In this document: positions 18,320 through 28,557 of the stretch, in pieces | How positions within the stretch are numbered: the stretch's first letter is position 1 | Layout of the letters: each line of letters starts with the position of its first letter | DNA from: Streptomyces spinoverrucosus | Lineage (GTDB): Bacteria > Actinomycetota > Actinomycetes > Streptomycetales > Streptomycetaceae | Direction: 5' to 3' | Assembly (NCBI RefSeq): GCF_006539505.1 | Contig: NZ_BJND01000019.1 | Coordinates: 186,001-250,000, forward strand | Length of the DNA: 64,000 bases | Notes under the pieces: model-generated | What the model saw: the letters and a program-made list of their open reading frames with translations, nothing else | Databases searched by the model: none | What the model was told of the DNA's origin: nothing | Translations under genes and position numbers: made by a program

Positions 18320-19479
18320 GTTCCTGAGACCATTCCTGCCCCGTGCCACGCTGTGTCCGGTACCGCCCCGGAAACGCGGTGGATCGGGCCGCTGACCCGG
18401 ACCAGAGGCAAGCCACTCCCTCGGCCGGCGTGGGCGATGATCTCGGCGGTGATGGAGATGGCCGTCTCCTCGGGGGTGCGGGCGCCGAGGTCGAGGCCGA
18501 TCGGGGAGCGCAGCCGGGCCAACTGCTCCTGCGTGACGCCGACTTCGCGCAAACGGAGAAGGCGCTCTTCGTGGGTGCGCCGGGAGCCCATCGCGCCGAC
18601 GTAGCCGACGGGCAGGTCGAGTGCCAGTTGCAGCAGGGGGATGTCGAACTTGGCGTCGTGCGTGAGCACACAGACGGCGGTACGGGCGTCCACGGCCGTC
18701 TGTGCCAAGTAGCGGTGGGGCCAGTCGACGACCACCTCGTCGGCGTGCGGGAAGCGGGCCTTGGTGGCGAAGACGGGGCGGGCGTCGCACACGGTGACGT
18801 GGTAGCCGAGGAAGCGGCCGGCCTGGGCGAGGGCGGCGGCGAAGTCGATGGCGCCGAAGATGAGCATGCGGGGGCGGGTGGCGGCCGCGTGGACGAGGAC
18901 GGAGAGCGTCTCGGGGCAGGTGTCGGCGTCTCCGCCGAGGGCGAGGCGTGCGGTGCGTCCGGTGCGCAGTTGGGCGGTGGCCCGGTCAGCCATGGCCCGG
19001 CCGGTCGGCCTGTCGCCGAGCGTGCTGTCGGCGATCCAACTGTCGCCGAGGACACACAAAGTGACGCCGAGCAATCCTTCAGGCCCGTCCACGACCTGGG
19101 CGACGGCGGCGGGCCGGCCCTCAACCGCCTCGGCGAGCGCCGCGCCGAGATGCGGCCGGGCGGCCGGATCGACACGCTGCACGAGCACGTCGAGTTCCCC
19201 ACCGCAGGTCAGGCCCACGGCAAAGGCGTCGTCGTCGGAGTAGCCGAACCGGGCACGCTGTGGAGCACCTTGCCCCTGGAGCACCTGCCGGCACAGTTCG
19301 TACACCGCGCCTTCGACGCACCCGCCGGAGATGCTGCCGATGGCGTTGCCGTCCTCGTCGACCGCGACCGACGTACCGATGGGCAAGGGTGCGCTGCCGG
19401 TGACGTCGACGACGGTGGCCAGGGCGAAGGGGCGTTCCTCGCGGCACCAGCGGTGCAGTGTGTCCGCGATGTTGAGCAT
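18313..19479 (-). CDS. xdhC: XdhC/CoxI-family molybdoenzyme maturation factor
   Basis: Protein of 388 residues that inserts sulfurated molybdenum cofactor into xanthine-dehydrogenase-family enzymes. The N-terminal XdhC/CoxI domain begins MLNIADTLHRWC and contains SISGGCVEGAVYELC and LTCGGELDVLV; the C-terminal Rossmann-like XdhC_C domain includes MLIFGAIDFAAAL, LTHDAKFDIPLL and GYVGAMGSRRTHEERL. It lies downstream of the three aldehyde oxidoreductase subunits but behind a strong stem-loop. It overlaps moaA. A decayed copy of its 5' end is at 13756. Confidence 0.9.
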   Translation of the reverse strand: MLNIADTLHRWCREERPFALATVVDVTGSAPLPIGTSVAVDEDGNAIGSISGGCVEGAVYELCRQVLQGQGAPQRARFGYSDDDAFAVGLTCGGELDVLVQRVDPAARPHLGAALAEAVEGRPAAVAQVVDGPEGLLGVTLCVLGDSWIADSTLGDRPTGRAMADRATAQLRTGRTARLALGGDADTCPETLSVLVHAAATRPRMLIFGAIDFAAALAQAGRFLGYHVTVCDARPVFATKARFPHADEVVVDWPHRYLAQTAVDARTAVCVLTHDAKFDIPLLQLALDLPVGYVGAMGSRRTHEERLLRLREVGVTQEQLARLRSPIGLDLGARTPEETAISITAEIIAHAGRGSGLPLVRVSGPIHRVSGAVPDTAWHGAGMVSGTC

Positions 19480-19572
19480 GGAGGGTCTCCAGAGCAGACG
19501 GTCGCTGTCGCAGAAGGTGGGCCGGGCCGCCGCCGCGTCGACGGGGGCACATGCGCGGTGGCGGCCCGGGGA

Positions 19573-19611
19573 GGGTCCGGCAGCCGTACGGGGGGTTCGG
19601 CTGCCGGACCC
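19573..19611 (-). terminator. Strong stem-loop between paoC-like gene and xdhC
   Basis: Perfect 14-bp stem GGGTCCGGCAGCCG / CGGCTGCCGGACCC with an 11-base loop, just past the Mo-subunit stop. No T-tract. It probably ends or attenuates the aldehyde oxidoreductase transcript before xdhC-moaA. Confidence 0.75.
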
Positions 19612-19630
19612 GTCTGGGGAGGCGGTGGTG

Positions 19631-21823
19631 TCAGAGCAACGCCTCGGCGGTGATGGGAAGTTGGCGGATGCGTCGGCCGGTGGCGTTGTAGACCGCGTTG
19701 CCGATCGCGGCTGCCACGCCCACCTGGACGACCTCGCCGAGTCCCTTGACGCCCAGCAGGTTGCCGGCGTTGTCCTCGCCGTCGAGGTAGATCGCCTTGA
19801 TCTCGGGGACGTCGGCGTTGACCGGGACGAGGTAGTCGGCGAGGCTGGAGTTCACGATCCGCCCGTCGCGGTGGTCGGTGACCGTGTGCTCCAGCAGCGC
19901 CTGGCCGATGCCGCCTACGATGCCGCCGATCGCCTGGCTGTCGGCGAGCTTGGGGCTGATGATCCGCCCCGCGTCGTAGACGCCGAGCATCTTGCGCACC
20001 CGTACCAGTCCCAGGTCCGCGTCCACCGAGACCTCGGCGAAGGTCGCGCTGTAGGCGAAGTAGGCGGACCGCTCGGAGCCGGGTCCCTCGTAGGAGCCGT
20101 TCGCCTCCAGGTGGGAGCGGTCGTGGCGGGCCAGCAGGCTCTTGTACGTCTCCCCGCGCACTGTGTTGTTCCGGTCGTGCAGTCGGCCGTTGCGCACGAC
20201 CACGTCGTCCGCGTTCACCCCGTACAGCGGCGACTCGCGGTCCTCCACGGCCAGCTTGATCGCCTGCTGGCGCACCTTGTTGCAGGCGTCGACGACGGCC
20301 GAGCCGACACTGGCCATGGTCGACGAACCGCCGTGCGGCGAGGTGAACGGATACTCCGAGTCCCCCAGCCGGAAGGTCACCGTGCGCATGGTCAGCCCGA
20401 GGGCGTCGGCCGCGACCTGGGTCTGGGAGGTGTACGTGCCCGGTCCCATGTCGGTGGTGGCCGCCTCCACGACCGCCGTGCCGTCGGCATCCAGCCGCGC
20501 CCTGGCCTGTCCCGGATACCGCCCGCAGTCGTAGGCGCCGGCGGCCATGCCCAGGCCGATCAGCAGGTTCCCCTCCCGTGTGGAGCGCGGCTTGGGGTTG
20601 CGGCGGTCCCAGCCGAACTCGCGGGCGCCGACCGTGTAGCACTCGCTCAGCCGGCGGGTGGAGAAGGGCTCGTTGGTCGACTCGTCCTCGGCCGGTTCGT
20701 TGCGCCGGCGCAGCTCGATCGGATCGATGCCGAGCTCGGTGGCGAGCTCGTCCATGGCCGACTCGATCACGAACGACGCGGGGGCGAAGCCGGGCCCGCG
20801 CATCCAGATCGGGGTGTTCACGTCCAGCGGGACCTGCCGGTACGCCTGGCGGACGTTGGGCATGCTGTACATCATCTGGCCCGTGCCCAGGACGGCCTCG
20901 AAGAACGTCTCGTACGACGAGGTCTCGTGGTCGATGTCGTGGATCGCGGCGTTCAGCCGACCGCGCCGGTCGCTGCCGAGGCGCAGCCGGTACTCGTAGG
21001 CCGGCCGGAATCCGGTGCCGAAGTACATCTGCTTGCGCGACAGCACCAGTTTCACCGGGCGCCGGGTCACCCGCGCCGCCAGCGCGGCGACGATGGTGTG
21101 CGGCCAGCAGCGCAGCCCGCTGCCGAAGCCACCGCCGACGAACGGGTTGATGACCCGCACCGCGTCCGCCGGGAGGTCGAAGACCGCGGCGATCTCGTCG
21201 TGTGTGCCCATCACCCACTGGGTCTTGTCCCAGACCGTGAGCTTGTTGCCGTCCCAGCGGGCGACGGTGGCGTGCGGTTCCATCGGGTTGTGGTGGTTGC
21301 GGGCCAGTTCATACTTCAGGTCCAGCCGTACGGCCGAGGAGCGCAGCCCTGCTTCCGCGTCTCCGCGCGCATAGGGCGTCGGCTCGCCCGGCTTGGCCTT
21401 GGTGATGTCGGTCGAGGGCTGTTCGGCGTCGTAGCGGACCTTGACCAGGCTCGCCCCATGCTGGGCGGCCTCCAGCGTGGTGGCCACGACGACGGCGACG
21501 GGCTGGCCGTGGAAGAGGACCTTGTCGTCCTGGAAGACCCGGAGCCTGCGTCCGGCCGGGTTGTTGGACCCGGCGTTGTCGCGGTACGGGAGCTTCGGCG
21601 CGTTGCCGTGGTGGATCACCCGCAGCACACCGGCGTGTTTCTCGGCGGCGCGCGTGTCGATGGACCTGATACGGCCGCGGCCGATGCTCGCGTCGACGAT
21701 GACGGCGTGCGCGACACCCTTGAGGTCGTGCTCGGCGGCGTACTCCGCCCTGCCCGTGACCTTCAGCACGCCGTCCACCCGGGACAGCGGTGCGCCTACG
21801 GCTGCCTGCGGCTGGGGGCTCAT
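19631..21823 (-). CDS. paoC: Aldehyde oxidoreductase molybdenum-binding subunit (PaoC/YagR-like)
   Basis: Large subunit (730 residues) of a xanthine-oxidase-family enzyme that oxidises aldehydes to acids at a molybdenum centre. It opens with LSRVDGVLKVTGRAEYAAEH, has the cofactor-binding FVGGGFGSGLR, FEAVLGTGQMMYSMP and AAGAYDCGRYPGQ regions, and ends with LLGVKGLGEVVQVG, where the glutamate is the family's catalytic base. ATG 21823 has GGAGA upstream and overlaps the FAD-subunit stop (ATGA); the frame is open to 22000 but that is within the FAD gene. Organisation matches E. coli PaoABC/YagTSR rather than fused xanthine dehydrogenase. Confidence 0.9.
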   Translation of the reverse strand: MSPQPQAAVGAPLSRVDGVLKVTGRAEYAAEHDLKGVAHAVIVDASIGRGRIRSIDTRAAEKHAGVLRVIHHGNAPKLPYRDNAGSNNPAGRRLRVFQDDKVLFHGQPVAVVVATTLEAAQHGASLVKVRYDAEQPSTDITKAKPGEPTPYARGDAEAGLRSSAVRLDLKYELARNHHNPMEPHATVARWDGNKLTVWDKTQWVMGTHDEIAAVFDLPADAVRVINPFVGGGFGSGLRCWPHTIVAALAARVTRRPVKLVLSRKQMYFGTGFRPAYEYRLRLGSDRRGRLNAAIHDIDHETSSYETFFEAVLGTGQMMYSMPNVRQAYRQVPLDVNTPIWMRGPGFAPASFVIESAMDELATELGIDPIELRRRNEPAEDESTNEPFSTRRLSECYTVGAREFGWDRRNPKPRSTREGNLLIGLGMAAGAYDCGRYPGQARARLDADGTAVVEAATTDMGPGTYTSQTQVAADALGLTMRTVTFRLGDSEYPFTSPHGGSSTMASVGSAVVDACNKVRQQAIKLAVEDRESPLYGVNADDVVVRNGRLHDRNNTVRGETYKSLLARHDRSHLEANGSYEGPGSERSAYFAYSATFAEVSVDADLGLVRVRKMLGVYDAGRIISPKLADSQAIGGIVGGIGQALLEHTVTDHRDGRIVNSSLADYLVPVNADVPEIKAIYLDGEDNAGNLLGVKGLGEVVQVGVAAAIGNAVYNATGRRIRQLPITAEALL

Positions 21824-22800
21824 TCCATCTCTCCTACGGTGCGCAGCTGGCGTTCGACGGTCCGCTTCAGGAGCTCGACCTTGAACCGGTTGTGCTGAAG
21901 GGGGCGGGCACCGTCGGCCGCGTGGCGGGCGGCCTCGACCCACAAACCGTCCGAGGGGCGCTCGCCGATCAGGGCCCGCTCGACGGCCGACAGCTTCCAC
22001 GGCACGGTGGCCACACCGCCGGCGGCGACCTTCGCCTCGCGGATCAGGCCGCCCCGGGTGTGCAGGGCGACGGCCGCCGAGGCGAGCCCGAACGAGTAGG
22101 ACTGCCGGTCGCGGAGCTTCAGATAGGCCGACTTCAGCGGACGCGGATACGCCGGGATCTCGACCGCCGTGATCAACTCGCCCTGCCGGATGTTCTGTTC
22201 GCGGTGCGGAGTGCTGCGGGGACGGAGCAGGAAGTCGGCGAAGGGGAGGCTGCGCTCCTTGCCGTCCGGGGCCTGCAGGTGGACGGTCGCCTCCAGGGCG
22301 GCGAGGGCGACGGCGAAGTCGGAGGCGTGGGTGGCCACGCAGTGGTCGGAGCCGCCGAGGATCGCGTGGCCGCGGTTGTAGCCGCCCAGGGCGGCGCAGC
22401 CGGAGCCGGGCTCGCGCTTGTTGCAGTCGGCGGTCACGTCCCGGAAGTACGTGCAGCGGGTGCGCTGCATGATGTTGCCGCCGATGGTGGCCATGTTCCG
22501 CAGCTGGGCCGAGGCGCCCCGCAGCGCCTGGGCGGCCACCGGGAAGAGGGAGTTCAGCTTGGGGTCGGCGGTGGCCACGGCCATCGGGACCAGGGCGCCG
22601 ATGCGGATGCCACCGCCGGCGGTGGCGGTGATCTCACTCAGGGGCAGGGCGCTGATGTCGACCAGCGTGTCGGGGTGCTCGACGCTCTCGCGCATCAGGT
22701 CCACCAGCGTGGTGCCGCCGGCGATGTAACGACCGCCGCGTCTCCCGGCGTCCAGGGCTTCCCGGACGCTGCTGACGCGGGTGTAGGAGAAGGGATGCAT
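21820..22800 (-). CDS. paoB: Aldehyde oxidoreductase FAD-binding subunit (PaoB/YagS-like)
   Basis: FAD subunit of 326 residues. The FAD-binding motif is YIAGGTTLVDLM near residue 30 with the second loop ATIGGNIMQRT. A cysteine-rich insert (RTRCTYFRD, TADCNKREP, GSGCAAL, SDHC) corresponds to the extra [4Fe-4S] site known in PaoB and distinguishes it from ordinary xanthine dehydrogenase FAD subunits. It passes electrons between the 2Fe-2S subunit and FAD. It ends in ATGA overlap with the Mo subunit and begins 12 bases after the Fe-S subunit. Confidence 0.9.
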   Translation of the reverse strand: MHPFSYTRVSSVREALDAGRRGGRYIAGGTTLVDLMRESVEHPDTLVDISALPLSEITATAGGGIRIGALVPMAVATADPKLNSLFPVAAQALRGASAQLRNMATIGGNIMQRTRCTYFRDVTADCNKREPGSGCAALGGYNRGHAILGGSDHCVATHASDFAVALAALEATVHLQAPDGKERSLPFADFLLRPRSTPHREQNIRQGELITAVEIPAYPRPLKSAYLKLRDRQSYSFGLASAAVALHTRGGLIREAKVAAGGVATVPWKLSAVERALIGERPSDGLWVEAARHAADGARPLQHNRFKVELLKRTVERQLRTVGEME

Positions 22801-22812
22801 GGCGGCCGCTCC

Positions 22813-23451
22813 TTACTTCCGGGCGGCGGTCTGCTCGACCGCGCGCACGATCTTGACGTAGCAGCCACAGCGGCAGACATTGCCGCTCATGTACTCCCGG
22901 ATCTCCTCCGGCGAGCTGGTGTGGCCCTCCTGGATGCAGCCGACGCCGGACATGATCTGGCCGGGCGTGCAGTAGCCGCACTGGAAGGCGTCCTCGTCGA
23001 TGAACGCCTGCTGCAACGGGTGGAGTTCGGCACCGTCGGCCAGGCCCTCGATCGTGGTGACCTCGGCGCCCTCCAGCCGCACCGCCAGCGTCAGGCAGGA
23101 GTTGACCCGCTGCCCGTCGACCAGCACCGTGCACGCCCCGCAAGCACCGGCGTTACAGCCCTTCTTCGAGCCGGTCAGGTCAAGGTGCTCGCGCAGCAGA
23201 TCCAGCAGCGAGGTCCGGTTGTCGACCGTCACCGTCCGCCGGGTGCCGTTCACCGTCAGGGACACACGGCTGGAGGGGGCCGAACCGGTGGCGGTCGCTT
23301 CCTCGGCGCCGGCCAGGAACGTTCCTCCGGCCACCACGACACCGCCCACCGCGACACCGGTGGCGATGACGGTGCGCCGACTGGGCCCCGAGGTGGTCTC
23401 ACCGGTTCCGGTGGGCGGGGAAACAGCAGAATCAGGGAGTTCAGAGGACAT
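22813..23451 (-). CDS. paoA: Aldehyde oxidoreductase 2Fe-2S subunit with Tat signal (PaoA/YagT-like)
   Basis: Iron-sulfur subunit of 212 residues. A twin-arginine signal (PSRRTVIATGVAVGG, R25-R26) and hydrophobic stretch direct the assembled complex across the membrane. The plant-type 2Fe-2S motif GCNAGACGACTVLVDGQRVN is followed by a distal cysteine, and the second cluster by FQCGYCTPGQ and NVCRCGCY. It is the first gene of the operon; a GGGGAG-type palindrome variant lies about 150 bases upstream at 23604. Export implies oxidation of aldehydes outside the cytoplasm, a detoxifying role in E. coli PaoABC. Confidence 0.92.
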   Translation of the reverse strand: MSSELPDSAVSPPTGTGETTSGPSRRTVIATGVAVGGVVVAGGTFLAGAEEATATGSAPSSRVSLTVNGTRRTVTVDNRTSLLDLLREHLDLTGSKKGCNAGACGACTVLVDGQRVNSCLTLAVRLEGAEVTTIEGLADGAELHPLQQAFIDEDAFQCGYCTPGQIMSGVGCIQEGHTSSPEEIREYMSGNVCRCGCYVKIVRAVEQTAARK

Positions 23452-23603
23452 ACATTCGCCTTTGCATCACGGACGGATCAGTCGTGTACACCAGCGGGAG
23501 ACCAGGCACGGGATCGACGCCACCGCGGGAACAGGGTGACCGCTCGCCTCGACAGGGCGGCTGATCACGCGGAAAGTCTTGCACCACAGGCGTCACCCAT
23601 GGC

Positions 23604-23621
23604 AGGGAGAGTTTTGTCCCC
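23604..23621. promoter_or_regulatory. Palindromic operator candidate F (weaker)
   Basis: AGGGAG, spacer AGTTTT, GTCCCC: five of six bases fit in each arm of the GGGGAG-N6-CTCCCC set. It lies upstream of the aldehyde oxidoreductase operon; the remaining bases from 23452 to 23880 show no gene. Confidence 0.4.
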
Positions 23622-23879
23622 CCTTGCATTTCCTTGGCCTTCCCTTGGTCGGATGAGAAGGCGCGAACTGATCTCGAAGGGCGTCGGTGCCTCGACCGGC
23701 TGCCAAGACGCCGCTTGAGGTCTTCACGCTCTGCGTGTCCACCGCTGACGAAACCCGGCGCCGCGACCGCGCGCTTCGTCGCTCAACGGGTCGTGGACTC
23801 ACCGGGAGGCCGAGATCGGGGTGGCTGAGCGGCGCCGGCGGCCTGGGGGGCAGGGAACACCCCCCCAGACACCGATGCC

Positions 23880-23970
23880 CGTGGAACTCGCCACCACCCT
23901 TGAAGGTGGACTTACCGGAACCATTCGCTCCGGCGAGGACGCTGAACCCGCCGGGCAGATCGCAGATCAT
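23880..23970 (-). pseudogene. P-loop ATPase N-terminal fragment
   Basis: MICDLPGGFSVLAGANGSGK followed by STFKGGGEF shows a Walker A motif like those of AAA/SMC-type or zeta-toxin-like ATPases, then loses all resemblance within ten residues. Only about 30 codons remain, so the family cannot be fixed. Confidence 0.35.
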
Positions 23971-24033
23971 CGGATGCTATGCGCTCGCTCGCAGACCGCT
24001 CACCGTGACAAGACTCAGAGGCACGACTGCCCC

Positions 24034-24604
24034 ACCCTGACCGTCGACCAGGTCGCGGAGCGCCTGGAGAACCGCTTCGCCCCGCTCACTGGCGGTACCG
24101 CGCCGCGGCTGCTGTGGAACCGGCTGTCGGTGGTCGCCGGTGACTTCGGCCTGGACACGGCCGAGGGTGTGGGTGCGGGGGAGAGCGTCGCGCGCCAAGA
24201 TGCCTTCGATCTTGTCAATCGCCTGGTGGCACAGTTGTGGTCCTCATCAACGAGCGCAAGGGACAGCCTTGTTACGGGAGACCATCCGCCAGTACGGCGC
24301 TCAGAAGCGCGCGGCGGGCGGTGTGGAACAGCACGTCCGGCTGCTTCACTGCGACTTCTACCGCTTCCTCGCCGAGCGGATGGCCGACGACTGGCACGGC
24401 TCTGGCGAGGAAGAGGGCCTGGAGTTGACGCGGGTCGGCCTCGACATCCAGCGCGGCGCCCGCAAAGACCAGGTGGCGCCGACGGGCGAGACGCTGCCGG
24501 ACCAGGCACTCGCCTCGAAGAACTCGGTCTCCGCTGGTGGCTCGGAGTTGCGAAGCCAACCGCGACCCGGAGACTCGGCGGCGGAGGTGCGCCTGTGTGA
24601 CTGA
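24034..24604 (+). pseudogene. LuxR/AfsR-like NB-ARC ATPase regulator remnant
   Basis: Spread over frames are TVDQVAERLENRFAPLTGG, LLWNRLSVVAGDFGLDTAEG, DLVNRLVAQ, VVLINERKG, LLRETIRQYGAQKRAAGGVE, RLLHCDFYRFLAERM and a degraded EGLELTRVGLD. These match in order the region after the NB-ARC domain of large Streptomyces LuxR- or SARP-type regulators. The DNA-binding parts and Walker motifs are absent. Frame changes near 24235 and 24270 and missing linkers show it is a fragment. Confidence 0.7.
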
Positions 24605-24615
24605 CTCGACGGAGT

Positions 24616-24644
24616 GATCCGTTTGCCTTCGGGAGGCAAGGATC
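24616..24644. terminator. Interrupted stem-loop
   Basis: GATCC and TTGCC pair with GGCAA and GGATC around a short loop, with a two-base bulge. Follows the LuxR-like remnant; could be a leftover terminator. Confidence 0.35.
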
Positions 24645-24828
24645 CACGACGTTGGACAGCCTGGAGACGGCGGCTGGGTTCGCGACGCTGTGTAACGGCG
24701 CCCTGGAGTCAACGGGTTCAGCGGTGCGCGCTGAGGAGCAGGTCGACCAGCCCCGAGTCATCACGCCACCATCCCTGTGCTGGTTCCGTGCTGACTTCGG
24801 CAGTCGGAATCGTGGAAAACCGCAGGTC

Positions 24829-24941
24829 CTAGCCCCTATCGAATGAGTTGTCGTACCACTCGATGGTGGTGCCGATGAGGGACGCGGCGACGATGCGCTT
24901 CAGTTTGCCGGGGATGGGGGAGCGGTTGCTGCGGAGGCCAT
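24829..24941 (-). pseudogene. MHS-family MFS transporter N-terminal fragment
   Basis: MASAATAPPSP, a one-base frame change, then KLKRIVAASLIGTTIEWYDN and a stop soon after. This is the very characteristic N-terminus of metabolite:proton symporters (proline/shikimate type), cut off at the end of the first membrane span. Confidence 0.65.
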
Positions 24942-25005
24942 GTGCGCCACTTCCTCGTGTGCGGTGGGGACGGGTACGTGTGGGGACACCGTAGGAACGT
25001 GCAGG

Positions 25006-25895
25006 TCACCGGCACATGTGGTGAGGCAACATAGTTCGGGCTTTGGCTATGCGTGCGGTCACCATGGGGGCGCTGCCGAACCTTGTACGAAGCCCTGGGC
25101 GAGGCCACGACCGGGGGCTCACCCCGAAGCGCCGGCGGAAGGCCGTGCTCATGGCACTCGCCGAGGAGAAGCCCGAGGCGTACGCCAAGTCCGTGATCGT
25201 CATGTGCTCGCAGTCGGCGCGCAGGAGACGCTCGCGGACCAGACGCAGGCGCTCCTCGCGGATCAGGTCACGGGGCGTGGTGCCCACGTGCTGGAGCGCG
25301 AGCTGGACCTGGCGGAGGGACCAGCCGAGGGCGCGGGCCATGGAGGCGCCGGACAGGTCGGGGTCGGCCGCGTGAGCACGCACGTAGCGGCGGACCATCG
25401 CCTCGACCTCGCTCAGATTGCCGCCCCGCAGTTCGACGCCGTCTGCGACCGCGTCGTCGAGGTGGCCAGCGGCGCCTTCCTGTCCAGCGGGCCGTCGATC
25501 TCCTGGGCCGGGATCGACATGATGACACCGCGCAGGGACGCGCCGTGCAGGAGTTCGAAGGGTGCACCGAGTGTGATCAGGCTGCCCGTGCCCGGCGTCA
25601 GCCGCACCTCCTGGTCGTCCTGTCGCAGTAGCAGTTCGCCGGAGAGCGGGAAGAGGAGCCGGTAGTCGGGGTCCGGCTTCTGGCGGATCAGGCCCGGTGT
25701 GCGGGCGTACTCGATCCGGTCGCTGTACCAGGTGACGACCTGGTAGCTGTCGCTGCGCTGCCGGATCATCTCGCCGCGGAAGACCCCGGCACGGGCGTAC
25801 CTGTAGTCCAGCCTGGTCTGGTACGCCCCGACGCGCTCACTCCACAGATCCGTCTGCTCGCGTGCCTCGACCTCGGCGGTCCTCGTCGTTTCCAC
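25006..25895 (-). pseudogene. AraC-family regulator with one frameshift
   Basis: The N-terminal AraC-ligand-binding domain runs from GTG 25895 (ETTRTAEVEAREQTDLWSER) through SDSYQVVTWYSDRIEY and LLFPLSGELLLRQDDQEVRL. Near 25460 the frame shifts; with one added base DDAVADGVELRGGNLSEVEA continues into the HTH domain (RALGWSLRQVQLALQHVGTT, DLAYASGFSSASAMSTAFRR, FGVSPRSW). All parts of an about 295-residue AraC protein are present, so a sequence error or recent mutation is likely. GGGAAG lies before the GTG. No target gene is obvious; flanking genes are remnants. Confidence 0.75.
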
Positions 25896-26220
25896 GACGC
25901 AGCTTCCCGTGGGCAATGTATCCCCTCCGCTGCGACGTGTCCCGACGGCCTGGAGAGCAGCCCCGAAAGCCCTGCGTCCGAGGGCTGTTACTCGGCGCAG
26001 ACTAGAGATCAGCAATCGGTTTCCGGAACTCGTCCCAGCCTCATATGCCTACGCCGGAGACAAGCCCGTTGCGATCGGCCGGTCCCACGAACGCGCCTGC
26101 GTCCCACGGCAACTTCCCTGCGCGCACGGACAAGTGCACGCCAACGCGCCGCTACCGTCGTGCGCCCGTCGACCCGCCACCTGCTGTGAGGACTTGATGA
26201 CGGAATAGACAGCGGAGGCG
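25896..26220. other. Intergenic stretch without a recognised gene
   Basis: 325 bases between the AraC-type gene and the conservon remnant. It presumably holds both promoters; no clear palindrome or small gene was found. Confidence 0.5.
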
Positions 26221-26745
26221 GTGTTCTGGTGCCTGGCCGTGGGCCTGTTCGCCGTCGCCGTCCTGCTGGTGCGCGAACGCGGCATCACCGCACGGCAGCG
26301 CAGAAGGAACGCGGAACTGAGGGACGGCCTGCGGGCCCGGGACGAGGAACCGCGGCACCTCATCTCCACCCGCCTACCGGGCCTGGAGCACGCGGCCCAC
26401 GAGCAGGTCCCGGCCGTCGGTCTGCTCGACGACCGGCTGGCCGACACGGAGTTCGCGAAATGTCTCGACGGTGTCCTGGAACGGTTCGCCGACGCGGTCG
26501 AGCACGCCCGGTCTCGCGCCGACCAGTCGGCGAAGGCCGCCCTGAAGGCGTCGATGCGCTCCATCCAAGCCCAGGCCAACGAACAGCAGGTGTCCATCGC
26601 CGAGATGCAGGACCGGCACGACAACCCCGACGTCCTGCGCGACCTGCTCGGAATCGACCACGCCAACGCCCAGTTCGGCCGCCGAGCCCAGGCCATCGCC
26701 GTGGTGACCCGGGGCGCCCTCGGCGCGCTCGTCCTCGCCGACACC
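26221..26745 (+). pseudogene. CvnA-type sensor histidine kinase, N-terminal fragment (conservon)
   Basis: From GTG 26221 the product starts with a single membrane span (LAVGLFAVAVLLVRERG), then the diagnostic helical region RADQSAKAALKASMRSIQAQ, ANEQQVSIAEMQDRHDNPDV and LLGIDHANAQFGRRAQAIAV found in Streptomyces conservon kinases (CvnA). The match stops at about 26720, before the rest of the kinase and its ATPase domain. The next bases belong to a P450 C-terminus. So the 5' end of a conservon is joined to its 3' end by a deletion that removed cvnB, cvnC and cvnD. Confidence 0.8.
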
Positions 26746-26749
26746 CACC

Positions 26750-27279
26750 ATGCCGGTGGAGGACGCGCTCGACGAGGTGTTGTGGACCGACCCGCCCATG
26801 GCCAACTACGCCGCGCACTACGCGATCCACGACGTCGTCCACGAAGGGGTGCTGGTGCGGGCGGGGCATCCGCTCGTGGTCAGTTTCGCCGCGGCGAACA
26901 CCGATCCGTCCTTGACGGTGGATCAGCGTGCGGGCAACCGCGCCCACTTGGCGTGGAGCGCGGCCCGCACAACTGCCCGGCGCAGAGTCCGGCCCGGCTG
27001 GTCGCGGCGGTCGCGGTGGAGAAGCTGCTCGACCGGCTTCCTGATGTCGAACTCGCCGTGCCGGTCGATGAGTTGGCCTGGCGGCCGGGCCCCTTCCACC
27101 GAGCGCCGGCCGCGTTGCCGGTGGTGTTTCCGCCGACCGTCGTCACCCCGTCCGGCACCGGCGACGAGCCGCCCGTCGAGCGCACCGCGCCGACGCCCCT
27201 GCCGTCCGCGGCGCCCGAGGCCCGCCGCGAGCGGCGCGGGCGGGCCGCCCGGCTGCTGGCGTGGTGGCGCGGCGAGTGA
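26750..27279 (+). pseudogene. CYP157-type cytochrome P450, C-terminal fragment (conservon)
   Basis: PVEDALDEVLWTDPPMANYA, VRAGHPLVVSFAAANTDPS and, after a frame change near 26950, RGPHNCPAQSPARLVAAVAV with the heme-ligand Cys, then VELAVPVDELAWRPGPFHRA. The K-helix reads EVLW, lacking the Arg of the ExxR motif; this absence is the known hallmark of the CYP157 family, whose members end conservons. Fused directly behind the CvnA fragment. Its last base abuts the convergent P450 stop. Confidence 0.8.
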
Positions 27280-28521
<1,242 letters not shown>

Positions 28522-28557
28522 GGCAGCCTCCCAGATGCTCCCACATCAATACGACCC

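Noticed and set aside
19331..21898. Very long plus-strand open frame (855 codons) opposite the Mo subunit and xdhC
   Set aside because: Antisense shadow typical of GC-rich DNA; low-complexity Gly/Arg/Val product without any family motif, while the minus strand encodes clear enzymes.
21790..23718. 642-codon plus-strand frame opposite the FAD and Fe-S subunits
   Set aside because: Same antisense effect; no motif, no ribosome site.
24652..24846. 64-codon plus-strand frame as a small gene
   Set aside because: No ribosome site or recognisable sequence, and it overlaps the MHS transporter fragment on the other strand.
26221..27279. Single novel 352-residue protein in one open frame
   Set aside because: The frame joins parts of two known proteins and passes through an out-of-frame middle section; it is a deletion fusion with frameshift, not a new family.
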